Assembly: GCA_037440405.1 (NCBI GenBank)
Contig: JBBIUE010000006.1
Coordinates: 1 to 64,000 of the forward strand
Length of the DNA: 64,000 nucleotides
Source of the DNA: JANMGV01 sp037440405
Lineage (GTDB): Bacteria > Planctomycetota > Planctomycetia > Pirellulales > Pirellulaceae
Reading direction: 5' to 3'
The notes beneath the pieces are model-generated. The model did not search any database and had not been told where the DNA came from. It was given only the letters and a program-made list of their open reading frames with translations. The position numbers and the translations under genes were made by a program. Below, one piece after another: positions 25,755 through 34,856 of this stretch (its first letter is position 1; each line of letters opens with the position of its first letter).

Positions 25755-28700
25755 GAAGATTCTCGATAAGTGCGGTACTAACTTCGAGGAAATGGGACGC
25801 AGCAACTCTCGCCATTGGGAGACATGAAGAAGGTTGACTCTGGCCAAATGCTCCGTAACCGGATTGGCGATTGCCTCCCATCTTGGGTCGGAGGGTTGGA
25901 AACTTGCAACCATGCAGGCCGCCCGGAGCTTTTTCGGACCGGTCTGTGGCTCTGATGACTCAAGAATTGGCCACAAGTCTTCAGCTAAGGTTGAGCTGTA
26001 TTTCATCAACGTATCGCGAATCCACGGCAAGTAATCGGGCTCGGCGACCCAAAGGAACTCGATCACTTCCGGCAAGAACGTAGCGTCGTACTCCAAAAGT
26101 CGCAAAACCAGATGGTATCGCTCGTTCGTGCCAAGTTTCGAATTCTTGACGGCCTCTCTAAGCAAATGCTCGTCGGAACCATCGCATCGATCCATTTCAG
26201 CCAGAATCGTTGGTATTTGTGTCGGGGATGACCGCATCAGAGAGTCCACGAGACCCTGAACGCGAGTTTTTTCCAGCGCCAGACGGCCTGCGGAATCGAA
26301 CTGACGCCAAGTCCATAGCCCTCCCAAAAGCACAGCCATGGCGAGCAAGAACCACGAACAGATAACCCGCCCATAATAATTGCGGGATGCGACCATCATA
26401 CTCTTCTGCGACGGGGTCCAAGAACTGGCAGCGGTGTGCCACCAAATCGAAATCGCCTCCAAGAACGATGGAAGAAATCGAATTTCGCGACGCGCTTCCC
26501 ACCATTGCGATCGTTCCTCCAACCGCAGTTCCGCTCTCCCTCGAGCCGTCTCATGTTGCTTTCGATCAATCCACGAACGAACAGAACTTACCAAATAGTC
26601 ATGCGTTAACTGATAGGATCGCGACTCTTGGGTCGTTGATCGATCGGAATCAGTTACATCGTCGCTGAAAGAGACGGCTGTTCGGGTCGGAGTGATGAGC
26701 CGTAGCTCTCGATCGAGAATCCGAAGGAGTTCATTGAATTCAACGAGCCGTGCTCGAAGTTGCGTTCGATTGGCTAATTCGTCGTAAGAAACGGAATGCC
26801 CTTTGATATTCGAATGAACGGGGGGCAACAAGGCTTTGAGTACAATCTTGGCTGAATCTTGCAGTCGGCGGTATTCAGGTTCAGAGCTTGGCGAATTGAA
26901 TGTCTCTTCCAGAAAATTGACCCCCAGACCCTCGGTGCCACCGACGCTTTGGAAGTTGGCGAGCGTCCAAGCACGCTTGCTCATCAATTCCGCGAAAAGT
27001 GCGAGCTGGACCGAATAAAACAGATCTTTCTGCGAAAGCCCTGCAAGTGCATGAGTCAGCACGCTTCGCTGTTCTTCGGTCATGAGCGATTCGGTTTCCG
27101 GAAGACAACCGTAAGCCTTTCCGAACTCGAACAGAATCTTGGCGGCATGGCGCTCAGCAAATAAATCAAACGCTTTAGCATTCTGGCCGATCCGCAGCGG
27201 AATTTCGAGTTCTTCAAAAAGCCGTGTTGCTGGCATCCAAAAGTCATCGCGTACCATCACGATCGCCTGAACGTGGATGCCGTCGCAATGCCGCAGGGCG
27301 GCAATGAGGGAACTCTTGGGCCCGATATGGTTGGAGTTAAGCCATTGCTCGAACTGATCGAGGACGATTACACATTTCAATCCCTTTCCAGATTGCAGTT
27401 TTCGGCGAAGTTCCATCACGACATCGACCAAGTTGCTGCATTCTGTCTCGATATCGAATTGTTGCGAAAGCAGCAGCATCAATTGCGATTCTGTTTTTTC
27501 TCCAGTAGCTTCCAAGTAGACGGTTCGAACGCGCGATTCAATTCTGGGTAACACTCCGGCCTTGAACATCGACGATTTTCCGCAGCCACTGGGGCCATAG
27601 AACAAAGCGACGGGCACCGAAGAAGTAGGATGTCGGTCCTCGATCAAATGCTTCCAAAAGCGAATGCCGTCCGGAACACCGTCTTGGTCACGCGGCCCCG
27701 GCAGCAGCTGCAAGTAGAAACTCGCATCATGGCGATCGAATGAACGTAGACCCTTGGGCACGATTTGTGCGATTCTCGACTGGTTCTCTGCAGCTTGTTG
27801 TTCGATGGCTTGCGACCGAAAACGTACCTGTGGCCAGTCTCTCAATTCAGTGGCTAAGTCCAGTGCCGATGTGTAGCGTTCGGATTGCTTCTTGGATAAA
27901 CATTTTAGACAAATCCTGCTCAGTTCCTCTGGTATATCGGGAGCGATTTGGCGAAGAGGGACAGGCTCGACAAATTCGATTTGGTCGAATAACTCCTCTC
28001 GAGTAGGGGCGGAAAAGGGACGACGACGACACAGCAATTCATAGAGGATAACTCCTAAGGACCAAATATCGCTGCGGCCGTCCAGTCGGTTGGCCTCGCC
28101 CCGAATCTGCTCAGGAGACATATAGGCAGGTGAACCCTCTCGCCGTCCAACGTTTTGAAGGCGCCTGCGATCGTCAATCGCCATTCCAAAATCGACGATT
28201 TTCGGGAGCCCATCCGAAGCGATGAGGATGTTCTCCGGTTTGATATCGCGATGGAACAATCCCTGCTGATGAGCTACGGACAAAGCCTCTGCCAGATGCT
28301 CCACCAGTTTGGCGGACTCCTGATGCGAAATCTTCTCGCCACGAGTGGACATCCACTCACGAAGCGTCAAACCAGGGATGTACTCCGTCACGACTGCGAT
28401 CAAGTCCTCTTGCTCAACGAGATCGTAAACAGCAACAATGCCTGCCGCTCGAACGCGTGCAGCCAGTCGGGCTTCGCTTAAGAATTTTGCGCGATCGATC
28501 TCGCTCTCGAACAGTCCCCGTCTTGGGACCTTGATTGCAACTTGCCGCTCAAGTTGTGGATCATTCGCCAAGTAAACACGCCCAAAGGAACCTTGGCCGA
28601 GCTCTCGCACAATCTGAAACCGACTGATGGAGGTAGGAAGCGGCGGAAGAGAGATCAAAGGACTTGGCGTCCGTGAGAACTTCTGTTCGATGATATGCTG

Positions 28701-28967
28701 ATACTCAGGAAACTTTCGCTGCAATGCTTCTTTTCCGTTGGCATCGCTCGGTTCCGACGGCTTCCTCAAAACTTCGTCCAGAAGATCTGCGAACAATTCG
28801 CCGCGCAAATGTGGTGGTGCCTTTAGAAGATACTCTTCAATGGACGGGCGTTTTCCTTCCCGCCACTGTCTCGCGAACTCATCGCATACGCTGTCGAGCA
28901 GGACTTCATCTTGCCCTTCGGGACGGTAGCGACCACGGGTAGAATCGTCAGCATTCGATTGAGTCAT
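25752..28967 (-). CDS. Hanks-type Ser/Thr kinase with STAND-type NTPase region (truncated by TGA)
   Basis: A 1071-residue protein. Kinase domain about 116-380: glycine loop GQGSFGRVY, catalytic Lys146 (VAIKV), HRDIKPEN (Asp241), DFG (Asp259) and the APE-like SPEQIRG, all intact. Residues about 440-800 form a P-loop NTPase of STAND type, with Walker A GPSGCGKSS (458-466) and a Walker-B-like CVIVLDQFEQW. One membrane helix lies near 865-885 (SWFLLAMAVLLGGLWTW), so kinase and NTPase are cytoplasmic and the remainder is outside. The frame ends at TGA 25752, and an FGE-fold domain continues in the same frame. Its start overlaps the upstream ECF sigma gene by 20 bases, so the two are co-expressed. 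Confidence 0.88.
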   Translation of the reverse strand: MTQSNADDSTRGRYRPEGQDEVLLDSVCDEFARQWREGKRPSIEEYLLKAPPHLRGELFADLLDEVLRKPSEPSDANGKEALQRKFPEYQHIIEQKFSRTPSPLISLPPLPTSISRFQIVRELGQGSFGRVYLANDPQLERQVAIKVPRRGLFESEIDRAKFLSEARLAARVRAAGIVAVYDLVEQEDLIAVVTEYIPGLTLREWMSTRGEKISHQESAKLVEHLAEALSVAHQQGLFHRDIKPENILIASDGLPKIVDFGMAIDDRRRLQNVGRREGSPAYMSPEQIRGEANRLDGRSDIWSLGVILYELLCRRRPFSAPTREELFDQIEFVEPVPLRQIAPDIPEELSRICLKCLSKKQSERYTSALDLATELRDWPQVRFRSQAIEQQAAENQSRIAQIVPKGLRSFDRHDASFYLQLLPGPRDQDGVPDGIRFWKHLIEDRHPTSSVPVALFYGPSGCGKSSMFKAGVLPRIESRVRTVYLEATGEKTESQLMLLLSQQFDIETECSNLVDVVMELRRKLQSGKGLKCVIVLDQFEQWLNSNHIGPKSSLIAALRHCDGIHVQAIVMVRDDFWMPATRLFEELEIPLRIGQNAKAFDLFAERHAAKILFEFGKAYGCLPETESLMTEEQRSVLTHALAGLSQKDLFYSVQLALFAELMSKRAWTLANFQSVGGTEGLGVNFLEETFNSPSSEPEYRRLQDSAKIVLKALLPPVHSNIKGHSVSYDELANRTQLRARLVEFNELLRILDRELRLITPTRTAVSFSDDVTDSDRSTTQESRSYQLTHDYLVSSVRSWIDRKQHETARGRAELRLEERSQWWEARREIRFLPSFLEAISIWWHTAASSWTPSQKSMMVASRNYYGRVICSWFLLAMAVLLGGLWTWRQFDSAGRLALEKTRVQGLVDSLMRSSPTQIPTILAEMDRCDGSDEHLLREAVKNSKLGTNERYHLVLRLLEYDATFLPEVIEFLWVAEPDYLPWIRDTLMKYSSTLAEDLWPILESSEPQTGPKKLRAACMVASFQPSDPRWEAIANPVTEHLARVNLLHVSQWRELLRPISSKLVPHLSRIF

Positions 28968-29544
28968 CGATCTCTCGCCACAATTCGCGAATTCGATGAA
29001 GTACTCTTTTGACCGTGCGATCGCTCAAGCCAAGCTGATCGGCAATCTCCTCGACGCTTCGTTCTTCGAGAAGCAGTCGTAGCACTTCCTGATGCTTATG
29101 TTCGGGTAGGCGTTCCTGTACAAGCCGAATCGTTTCTTCAACAGCGATGGCTTCGTCTGGCAAGGCAGGGCGTTGATGATCCCGCGCAAGCTCGAAGCCG
29201 TCAGCCGCTTGTACCCGCGCGTGATCGCGACTCTGCGTCCGATACCGCGCCACTAAGTCCTGATATTTTCTGGTAGCCATCAAAGCGAGAAGCGGCCACA
29301 AGCTTTCTCGATCGTCAAGCTCGAACTTTCCCTGCCCGACGCCCTTGACGAAACTGCCGAACGCCGACTGAGCCAGATCGTCTTCGTCGGCATATTGCGA
29401 AAACTGAGAACCGAGTCGCTTGCGGATCAGTCCGAGCATTCGGCGGAAGTAGCGATCGTAGGTCGCGGCAACAACCGTAGGGTCTTGGCCCCCGGACGCC
29501 TTGAGCTTTTCAAGAATTTGAATCGACTCGAGACCTTCTTCCAT
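28948..29544 (-). CDS. ECF-type RNA polymerase sigma factor, kinase-associated
   Basis: A 198-residue sigma-70 family factor. Region 2 contains YADEDDLAQSAFGSFVKG (about 50-67), and region 4 has the helix-turn-helix SVEEIADQLGLSDRTVKRVL (about 163-182). Between them lies a linker with RTQSRDHARVQ. Its stop lies inside the next gene, which encodes a Hanks-type kinase (20-base overlap). Planctomycete sigma factors encoded next to such kinases have been described as separate ECF groups (ECF-STK), and this pair fits that pattern. The likely scheme is kinase control of the sigma factor or of an anti-sigma function; no anti-sigma gene is present. Target promoters are unknown. Confidence 0.9.
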   Translation of the reverse strand: MEEGLESIQILEKLKASGGQDPTVVAATYDRYFRRMLGLIRKRLGSQFSQYADEDDLAQSAFGSFVKGVGQGKFELDDRESLWPLLALMATRKYQDLVARYRTQSRDHARVQAADGFELARDHQRPALPDEAIAVEETIRLVQERLPEHKHQEVLRLLLEERSVEEIADQLGLSDRTVKRVLHRIRELWREIDDSIEC

Positions 29545-29908
29545 CGTGCATCACCTTCAGCCATACCGTAGGCAGCTCATCAGGTCTCGAGCAACCCCAT
29601 CGGAATCCTGACCGCACCAAATTGCGGTAGTACGTTGAATGCCCTGAGGAATGGTGCTTTGGAAAACAACGACTGAGTCCAGTATATTCGATCTTCCTCC
29701 TTAAAGGAATCGACTCAGGTGAGGTCCATGGCAGGTAGCGCGATCGTTGCGGTTCAAGCTTTGGTCAAGTGTGGGGACTTCGCTGAAGTATCGGCTTGTC
29801 AAAATGCAAGACGCACGCGAAGTTTTCCTCGCGTGCGTCTTTGGATTTGCCTGGTCCATCGTCGGAATCGTTATTTCGATATGCGGCGTTGTACCGACCT
29901 TGATCGAA
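29545..29908. other. Intergenic region upstream of the ECF sigma gene
   Basis: 364 bases between the sigma gene (-) and the calpain-RTX gene (-). It holds a strong hairpin (29809-29840) and probably the sigma gene promoter. No gene was recognised; plus-strand open frames here run antisense into the calpain gene. Confidence 0.5.
29809..29840 (-). terminator. Strong 12-bp hairpin terminator
   Basis: AGACGCACGCGA and TCGCGTGCGTCT form a perfect 12-bp stem around an 8-base loop (AGTTTTCC). It lies 69 bases beyond the stop of the calpain-RTX gene on the minus strand and before the sigma gene. After the stem the minus strand reads TTGCATTTT, so an intrinsic terminator is likely. Confidence 0.75.
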
Positions 29909-31255
29909 CTACGCTATCGACAAGTGATTGAAGTACGCGAGGTACTCGCTCCATTGAAGAGTCACGAAGCCGTCGTTTCTGCCGTCACCCCGATCACCAA
30001 AGCTGGAATCCACACCCCATGGATTGTGCAACTGGATCATCCATCGGCCATTCTGTTGAAAAATGTTCATCACAGCATAGGCGTGGGTGCTAACCATGCG
30101 ATGGACTTGCTCGTTGATGCCGGCGACCGTACCGACCGTAATGGCAAAACCGTTGCGGAAGGCATTGAGCAGTTGATTCGGGTTAATTTGGTTCGTGCCG
30201 TAGGTGTAAGCTTGTCGACCGCATAGGTCCTGCAACCCGAATTGCAAACTGCAAAGGCGGTTGCCCGTGGCTTGATGGATGGCGGCAAACTGTTGCTCCG
30301 TGTAGCCTCGCGACCAGTCGACACCGTACATCTGCAATCTGGCACGCTGCAAGAGAATCGGCCAATACTCGCTCGACGTGTACCCGTTTTCCATCACCTT
30401 GGGATCATTATCGTTCCACCAGCCGTTGTATTGAACTGTGACACGGATTGGATTCCCATTGCGATAAAGAGTCACTCCAAATTGGTTGTTTCCGAGGTAA
30501 GAAATTTGCCGACCGAAATCATGACCTTGGCGAACCAATGCCGTCATGGCGGCAAGTGTCGCACAGGTACCAAGTTCCTTCTGGCTGACGTCGGTGACCT
30601 GGGCACCGTTCACGAATGGCGTGGTTGCGTTGAAATCATCATGATACCAATCGAATCCGCCTTGTCCGAAGAATCGATCAACGCCCGCACCTCCCACTAG
30701 GTAGTCGTTGCCGTCATTGGCTGTGTGCATCAGCTGACCATTTGCATTGAGTGAATCCCCAACGAGCGTATCATTGCCTTCCTCGCCGTAGAGGATGTCG
30801 CTACCGAAGCCACCAATGAGGATATCGTTTCCGAGGCCGCCGAAAATTCGGTCGTTGGCTGCCGTGCCGTAGATCACATCATCTCCGGCACCACCCCAAA
30901 TGGAAGCAGGCTTCATGATCGGCTGCTGGCCTTGTACTCGTTCGCTGGCAAGATTGATGAAATCGTTTCCTGCTCCGCCAACAACGCGAATCTGCTGAAT
31001 GGAATTGGCATTGATTCCGGCATAGTTCGTGTTACCGACGCGAATCGCCGTGTTGTCGATTCTGATCACTCCATTCAATTGTCGAACCACAATCTGATCG
31101 TTGCCGTTGGTTCCCATAATATCGAGCACGCCGTTGCTCACCGAAGCGGTCAGACCGGCCATTAGCCGTCGATCTTCAAGAGATTCGCATCCTAATCGAA
31201 ATTCTCGGGTTGAACGGCTGGAACGAGTTCGAGTGGTTTCAGATCGCGTGAACAT
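29909..31255 (-). CDS. Exported RTX protein with calpain-like (C2) protease domain
   Basis: A 448-residue protein. The start at ATG 31255 has GGAG ten bases upstream and places the motif LEDRRLMA at residues 26-33, the N-terminal export-type motif of large planctomycete secreted proteins. Residues 90-200 hold RTX-type glycine/aspartate repeats (GGAGDDVIYG, GGLGNDILIGG, GEEGNDTLVGD, GGAGVDRFFG), which bind calcium. Residues about 222-448 match the calpain peptidase core: QKELGTCATLAA (Cys231), VSTHAYAVMNI (His391) and LHNPWGVDS (Asn411), with WPILLQRARLQMYG between. All three catalytic residues are present, so a calcium-dependent extracellular protease is likely. A strong terminator follows. 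An ORF reading further upstream exists but lacks sense as an N-terminus. Confidence 0.85.
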   Translation of the reverse strand: MFTRSETTRTRSSRSTREFRLGCESLEDRRLMAGLTASVSNGVLDIMGTNGNDQIVVRQLNGVIRIDNTAIRVGNTNYAGINANSIQQIRVVGGAGNDFINLASERVQGQQPIMKPASIWGGAGDDVIYGTAANDRIFGGLGNDILIGGFGSDILYGEEGNDTLVGDSLNANGQLMHTANDGNDYLVGGAGVDRFFGQGGFDWYHDDFNATTPFVNGAQVTDVSQKELGTCATLAAMTALVRQGHDFGRQISYLGNNQFGVTLYRNGNPIRVTVQYNGWWNDNDPKVMENGYTSSEYWPILLQRARLQMYGVDWSRGYTEQQFAAIHQATGNRLCSLQFGLQDLCGRQAYTYGTNQINPNQLLNAFRNGFAITVGTVAGINEQVHRMVSTHAYAVMNIFQQNGRWMIQLHNPWGVDSSFGDRGDGRNDGFVTLQWSEYLAYFNHLSIA

Positions 31256-31442
31256 TCTTTGGGTCTCCTGGTCGAGGGGCTGTTGAAACTGGGCCAGCAA
31301 ACTTGGCCGCTCAATGAAGGAATCCGTGCGGGAAGACAGCAGGGGACACGCTCTGGCAGAAAATTTTCGAGAAAATCCCAAAAGCACCCACGGATTCTCA
31401 TGCAAATGACCGCAACCATGCCATTTGCTGAATGAGTGAGAC

Positions 31443-31991
31443 TTATGCGTTTGGGTTCGCCGAGAACGTGAGCTCAGGATGAGCGACACCGAGCCATGTT
31501 CGTAACCAAGACAGATCATCGTCCGGTGGTACTTGTCCAACGATGCAGCAATCCAGTTTGTCGCGAACTTCAAGAAGCGAACTTAAAACAGACCTCCATG
31601 CCTGCTGTAGCTTGCGGAGCTCTTCGTCAGTGATGTCGCTCCACAGATTCTGCACCTGATCGCCCCGTCGCTCGCGATCTAGTCTGTAGAGCTTGCCTTC
31701 CCGAGCAGCGTACTTGTTCCCTGAAAAATACGCACGGCGAAGTTGGCCTTGTTCATTAAACTGAAAAACCGGTTGGGCCTCCCAGTAAACACTGATGGCA
31801 CCGTTGCTTCGACATCCGATGAAGACGTGGACTTGGACCATCGCAATCTCCTGCCGCTCGTCATGTGCCAACGGCGTCGGCAGCACAGTCATCCTCGCAG
31901 ACTCTCCATCGAAGAGCGCCAACAATACTCGCTTCGAAAAGCGCGTCGCTTCGCGAAGTAAGTCTTCTCGATCTGATTCCTCGATCGCCAT
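31443..31991 (-). CDS. Conserved-looking protein of unknown function
   Basis: A 182-residue soluble protein starting MAIEESDREDLLREATRF. No family was recognised. It is mixed alpha/beta and charged: FSKRVLLALFDGESARM, then VQVHVFIGCRSNGAISVYW, ITDEELRKLQQAWRSVLSSL and a C-terminal VGVAHPEL-like tail. There is no signal peptide or membrane helix, so it is likely cytoplasmic. The start at 31991 is preferred because the upstream in-frame extension (to 32165) is Arg/Ser-rich and unlike protein. It lies between the calpain-RTX gene (same strand, 187 bases downstream) and the divergent DHH gene, without an evident link to either. Confidence 0.6.
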   Translation of the reverse strand: MAIEESDREDLLREATRFSKRVLLALFDGESARMTVLPTPLAHDERQEIAMVQVHVFIGCRSNGAISVYWEAQPVFQFNEQGQLRRAYFSGNKYAAREGKLYRLDRERRGDQVQNLWSDITDEELRKLQQAWRSVLSSLLEVRDKLDCCIVGQVPPDDDLSWLRTWLGVAHPELTFSANPNA

Positions 31992-32255
31992 CGCTGAAGT
32001 CCTCGTCTCAAAACACAGACAGTCTGATTTGAGGAGAATGCCTTTTTGCCGAGTATGCAATGGGATTCTCGCGGTTTCACAACCGAATGAAAGGGGAGAC
32101 TTTCGAAAAAGGGATTGGCAATATAGAAATCGCGACCGACTCAAGGAGTTTCGTGCAACTCGCAAGAAGATTCTAAGTTCGCGATGATGGGGTGGGGGTA
32201 GTGGTCGATGAATGGTACAATAGCCGAATGAAGAACGGTTTGTATCGAGCTTTAG

Positions 32256-33275
32256 ATGGAATCGAGCGTCAGAATGAGTGTGGACTGGAATTCCTTAGCG
32301 GATATTCTTCGGCGGTATGAAAACTTTGTGCTTACCAGCCATATTCGACCCGACTGCGACGCGCTCGGCAGCGAACTCGGCATGGCGGACTTGTTGGAGT
32401 CGTTAGGGAAAACGGTGCGGATCGTCAACGGCCATCCCACTCCTCCAAATCTCGCGTTTCTCGATCCGTCCGAACGCATTCAGGTATTAGGAGAACAAAT
32501 ACAAGCAGATGACGTTCAAGGGGACTGCCTAATCATCCTCGATACCAGCGCGTGGGCGCAGCTCGGAAGCATGGGTGACGTTGTTCGCCGGTTTCAGGGA
32601 CTCAAGCTCGTCCTGGACCATCACGTGGGACAAGACGAACTTGGAGCGATGTTTTTCAAGGACACGAGCGCTGACTCGACCGGCCATTTGGTAACGCTTT
32701 TAGCCAAGCATCTTAGTGTCGCGATTTCAAAGTCCATGGCGACTTCTCTCTATTCAGCAATCGCAACCGATACCGGTTGGTTTCGGTTCAATTCAACTTC
32801 GGCTGCTACCTATCGAGTTGCTGCTGATCTGGTAGCGGCGGGCGCCAACCCTTCCGTCATCTACGGCGATTTGTACGAGCGAGATACGATTGGCAGAGTT
32901 CGCTTGCGGGGACGAATCCTTAGTCGAGTTGAGGAAGAGCTGAACGGTCAGTTGGTGTACACCTACGTCCGCAAGGAGGATTTTCCAGAGACGGGAGCCT
33001 TACCCAGTGATACGGAAGATGTGATCAACGCGACGCTGGCAATTGCCGGAACGAAATTCGCCGTCATTTTTGTCGAGCAACTCAAAGGTGGATTCAAACT
33101 CAGCTTCCGAAGCCGTTGTCACGTCGATTGCAACCTGTTGGCGAAAAACTTCGGTGGAGGCGGCCACCGCGCCGCAGCGGGGGCATTTCTGGATGGCGAA
33201 CTTTCAGATGTGCGTAACCGGGTATTGAAAGCAACGCGAGAAGCGCTTCTGGCGAACACTTCATCGCCCGCATGA
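32256..33275 (+). CDS. DHH-family phosphoesterase (NrnA-like)
   Basis: A 339-residue DHH-DHHA1 protein of the NrnA type, which degrades short oligoribonucleotides and may also remove phosphate from pAp or cleave cyclic dinucleotide products. Metal-binding motifs are present in order: SHIRPDCDALGSE (DHH motif I), VLDHH (motif III) and AIATDTGWFRF (motif IV), and the C-terminal GGGGH glycine-rich motif of DHHA1 (NFGGGGHRAAAG). Length agrees with NrnA (about 310-340). Two close starts exist, ATG 32256 and ATG 32274. The AsmA-like gene follows after 45 bases on the same strand. Cytoplasmic. Confidence 0.88.
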   Translation: MESSVRMSVDWNSLADILRRYENFVLTSHIRPDCDALGSELGMADLLESLGKTVRIVNGHPTPPNLAFLDPSERIQVLGEQIQADDVQGDCLIILDTSAWAQLGSMGDVVRRFQGLKLVLDHHVGQDELGAMFFKDTSADSTGHLVTLLAKHLSVAISKSMATSLYSAIATDTGWFRFNSTSAATYRVAADLVAAGANPSVIYGDLYERDTIGRVRLRGRILSRVEEELNGQLVYTYVRKEDFPETGALPSDTEDVINATLAIAGTKFAVIFVEQLKGGFKLSFRSRCHVDCNLLAKNFGGGGHRAAAGAFLDGELSDVRNRVLKATREALLANTSSPA

Positions 33276-33320
33276 TCGCGTCGGGATTGCCCTTTATCGA
33301 TGAAATTTGGGGGAATGTGC

Positions 33321-34790
33321 ATGTCGGATTCTCCAGCACCTGAGCACTCAGACAATTCAGCCGTATCGCCAACGCGACGCAAGAGTCGCCCCTTCATTTA
33401 CGTCTTGGTAACTTTGGCGGTTTTGCTGATCAGTGTTGTGCTTGTCCTCCCAAGCGTATTGGGCAGCAAATGGCTTTATCAGCCCGTTTTGGAGCGTCTG
33501 GCAAAACAGGGGTTGATTGTCGAAATCGAGAGGCTTGAGCTTGGTTGGCTCACTCCTCTCCGAGTGCAAAACATTCAAGTGCAAATGGCTGATGGGAAAT
33601 CGGTTCTTGCCATTCGCCAATGGAGTTCATCTCGAACGCTTTGGGGGTTCTTGCTTCACGGTCGAGACCTCGGTGAATTCGTGATCGATGAGCCAACCGT
33701 AGATGTTGATTTTCTCGAAAGCGGTCATTTTCTCGACTTGGTTCGTGGTGTCGTCGGTGCGGAATCGGATGCAGTATCGTCGAAATCTCGTCCGAAAATC
33801 GACATCGACTTTGTCGTTCGAAATGCTTCTGCCATCGTTCAAAAAGGAAACGACAAACCACTCTTCATCGTTCCACCTTTCGATGTTGACATATCCTACT
33901 TGGGAAGGAACAACTCGCCTCTCCTCGATATTGGAATGACTCAACTGCTGAAAGAGGTTGAGTTGACCCGAGAGTTAGTTGATCTTGGCTTGGGTCATGC
34001 GGTGCCTTGGCTATTTCAAGCAACGTGGTTCGACGGCAGAGTTTCTCTCACCACCGATGGATTCACAATTCCACTCGACGCTCCTGAGAAGGCAAGAGGC
34101 AAGGCGTCCCTGACGTTCCATCAGGCACGCTGCGGTCCTGCTGACGAGAACATTCGAAAGCTGCTCGATTTGATCGCTCAGCTTCGTCGACGTGATGCCA
34201 AGCACGAGCTGGTCTTTATGCAGGACTCCGTCATCGATATTGAAATGAAAGAGGGACGAATCTTCCATCAAGGACTCGAATTCGGCATACCTCGCATTGA
34301 CGAACGATTGCAGATTGCCTCCGAAGGTTCGGTTGGAATTCTTGATCGGAGTTTAGATCAATTGATCTCGTTTCCAGTTCCAGTCGAACAACTGGCAGCA
34401 CGCGATCAAGTTAAACGACTGGGGGTGCCCATGGTCCGCCTACCAATCCGAGGCCAATTGGGGAAGGCAGAGGTTGATTGGGGGGAATTGCGGCAAAGTT
34501 CTGCCGATTTGATCGGAATGATCAGGGAGCAAGTCGAGATGGAGGCTCCCGGTTTGGCGGGTGCCTTGGGAGCGATTGAGGGTGTGACCTCTGGCAAAGC
34601 AGATGACGCCATCCTCTCCGCCGTCAATCTGATCCAGGAGATTCAACGCCGACGCAGCGCGAACCGCGAAGCCGCAGAGAACAATGAAGGTGCCTCTTCG
34701 GAAAAACGACCGCCTGTTCGCCCGATCCGAGATCGATTGAGGAAATTGTTAGACGGACCTCGATCTGACGAACAAGATCAAAAGGAGTAG
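33321..34790 (+). CDS. Membrane-anchored AsmA/YdbH-like protein
   Basis: A 489-residue protein with one N-terminal membrane helix (FIYVLVTLAVLLISVVLVLPS, about 25-45) followed by a large extracytoplasmic region. The first part, WLYQPVLERLAKQGLIVEIERLELGWLTPLRV-like, is the pattern of AsmA/DUF748/TamB-group proteins, which move lipids or act in outer-membrane assembly. The assignment is by overall pattern rather than a named motif. The C-terminal tail is charged and probably disordered. The ATG at 33321 is preferred (GGGGG 10 bases upstream); an in-frame ATG at 33300 would add seven residues. It sits between an NrnA-like gene and a serine hydrolase gene, same strand. Confidence 0.6.
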   Translation: MSDSPAPEHSDNSAVSPTRRKSRPFIYVLVTLAVLLISVVLVLPSVLGSKWLYQPVLERLAKQGLIVEIERLELGWLTPLRVQNIQVQMADGKSVLAIRQWSSSRTLWGFLLHGRDLGEFVIDEPTVDVDFLESGHFLDLVRGVVGAESDAVSSKSRPKIDIDFVVRNASAIVQKGNDKPLFIVPPFDVDISYLGRNNSPLLDIGMTQLLKEVELTRELVDLGLGHAVPWLFQATWFDGRVSLTTDGFTIPLDAPEKARGKASLTFHQARCGPADENIRKLLDLIAQLRRRDAKHELVFMQDSVIDIEMKEGRIFHQGLEFGIPRIDERLQIASEGSVGILDRSLDQLISFPVPVEQLAARDQVKRLGVPMVRLPIRGQLGKAEVDWGELRQSSADLIGMIREQVEMEAPGLAGALGAIEGVTSGKADDAILSAVNLIQEIQRRRSANREAAENNEGASSEKRPPVRPIRDRLRKLLDGPRSDEQDQKE

Positions 34791-34856
34791 CCGTCGTTTC
34801 CATGTTGCTAAGCTTACTTGTTTTTCTCACTCAACTCTTTATTGGTAGCAACCTCC

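Noticed and set aside
29747..30226. Plus-strand open frame across the calpain gene end
   Set aside because: It is antisense to a gene with intact catalytic motifs and runs through the terminator hairpin.
31256..31573. Longer start for the calpain-RTX protein
   Set aside because: The extra 106 residues are low in protein-like pattern, overlap the neighbour gene, and lack a ribosome site as good as GGAG before 31255.
31992..32165. Longer N-terminus of the 182-residue unknown protein
   Set aside because: The extension is Arg/Ser/Cys-rich without domain character, and ATG 31991 is a natural start.
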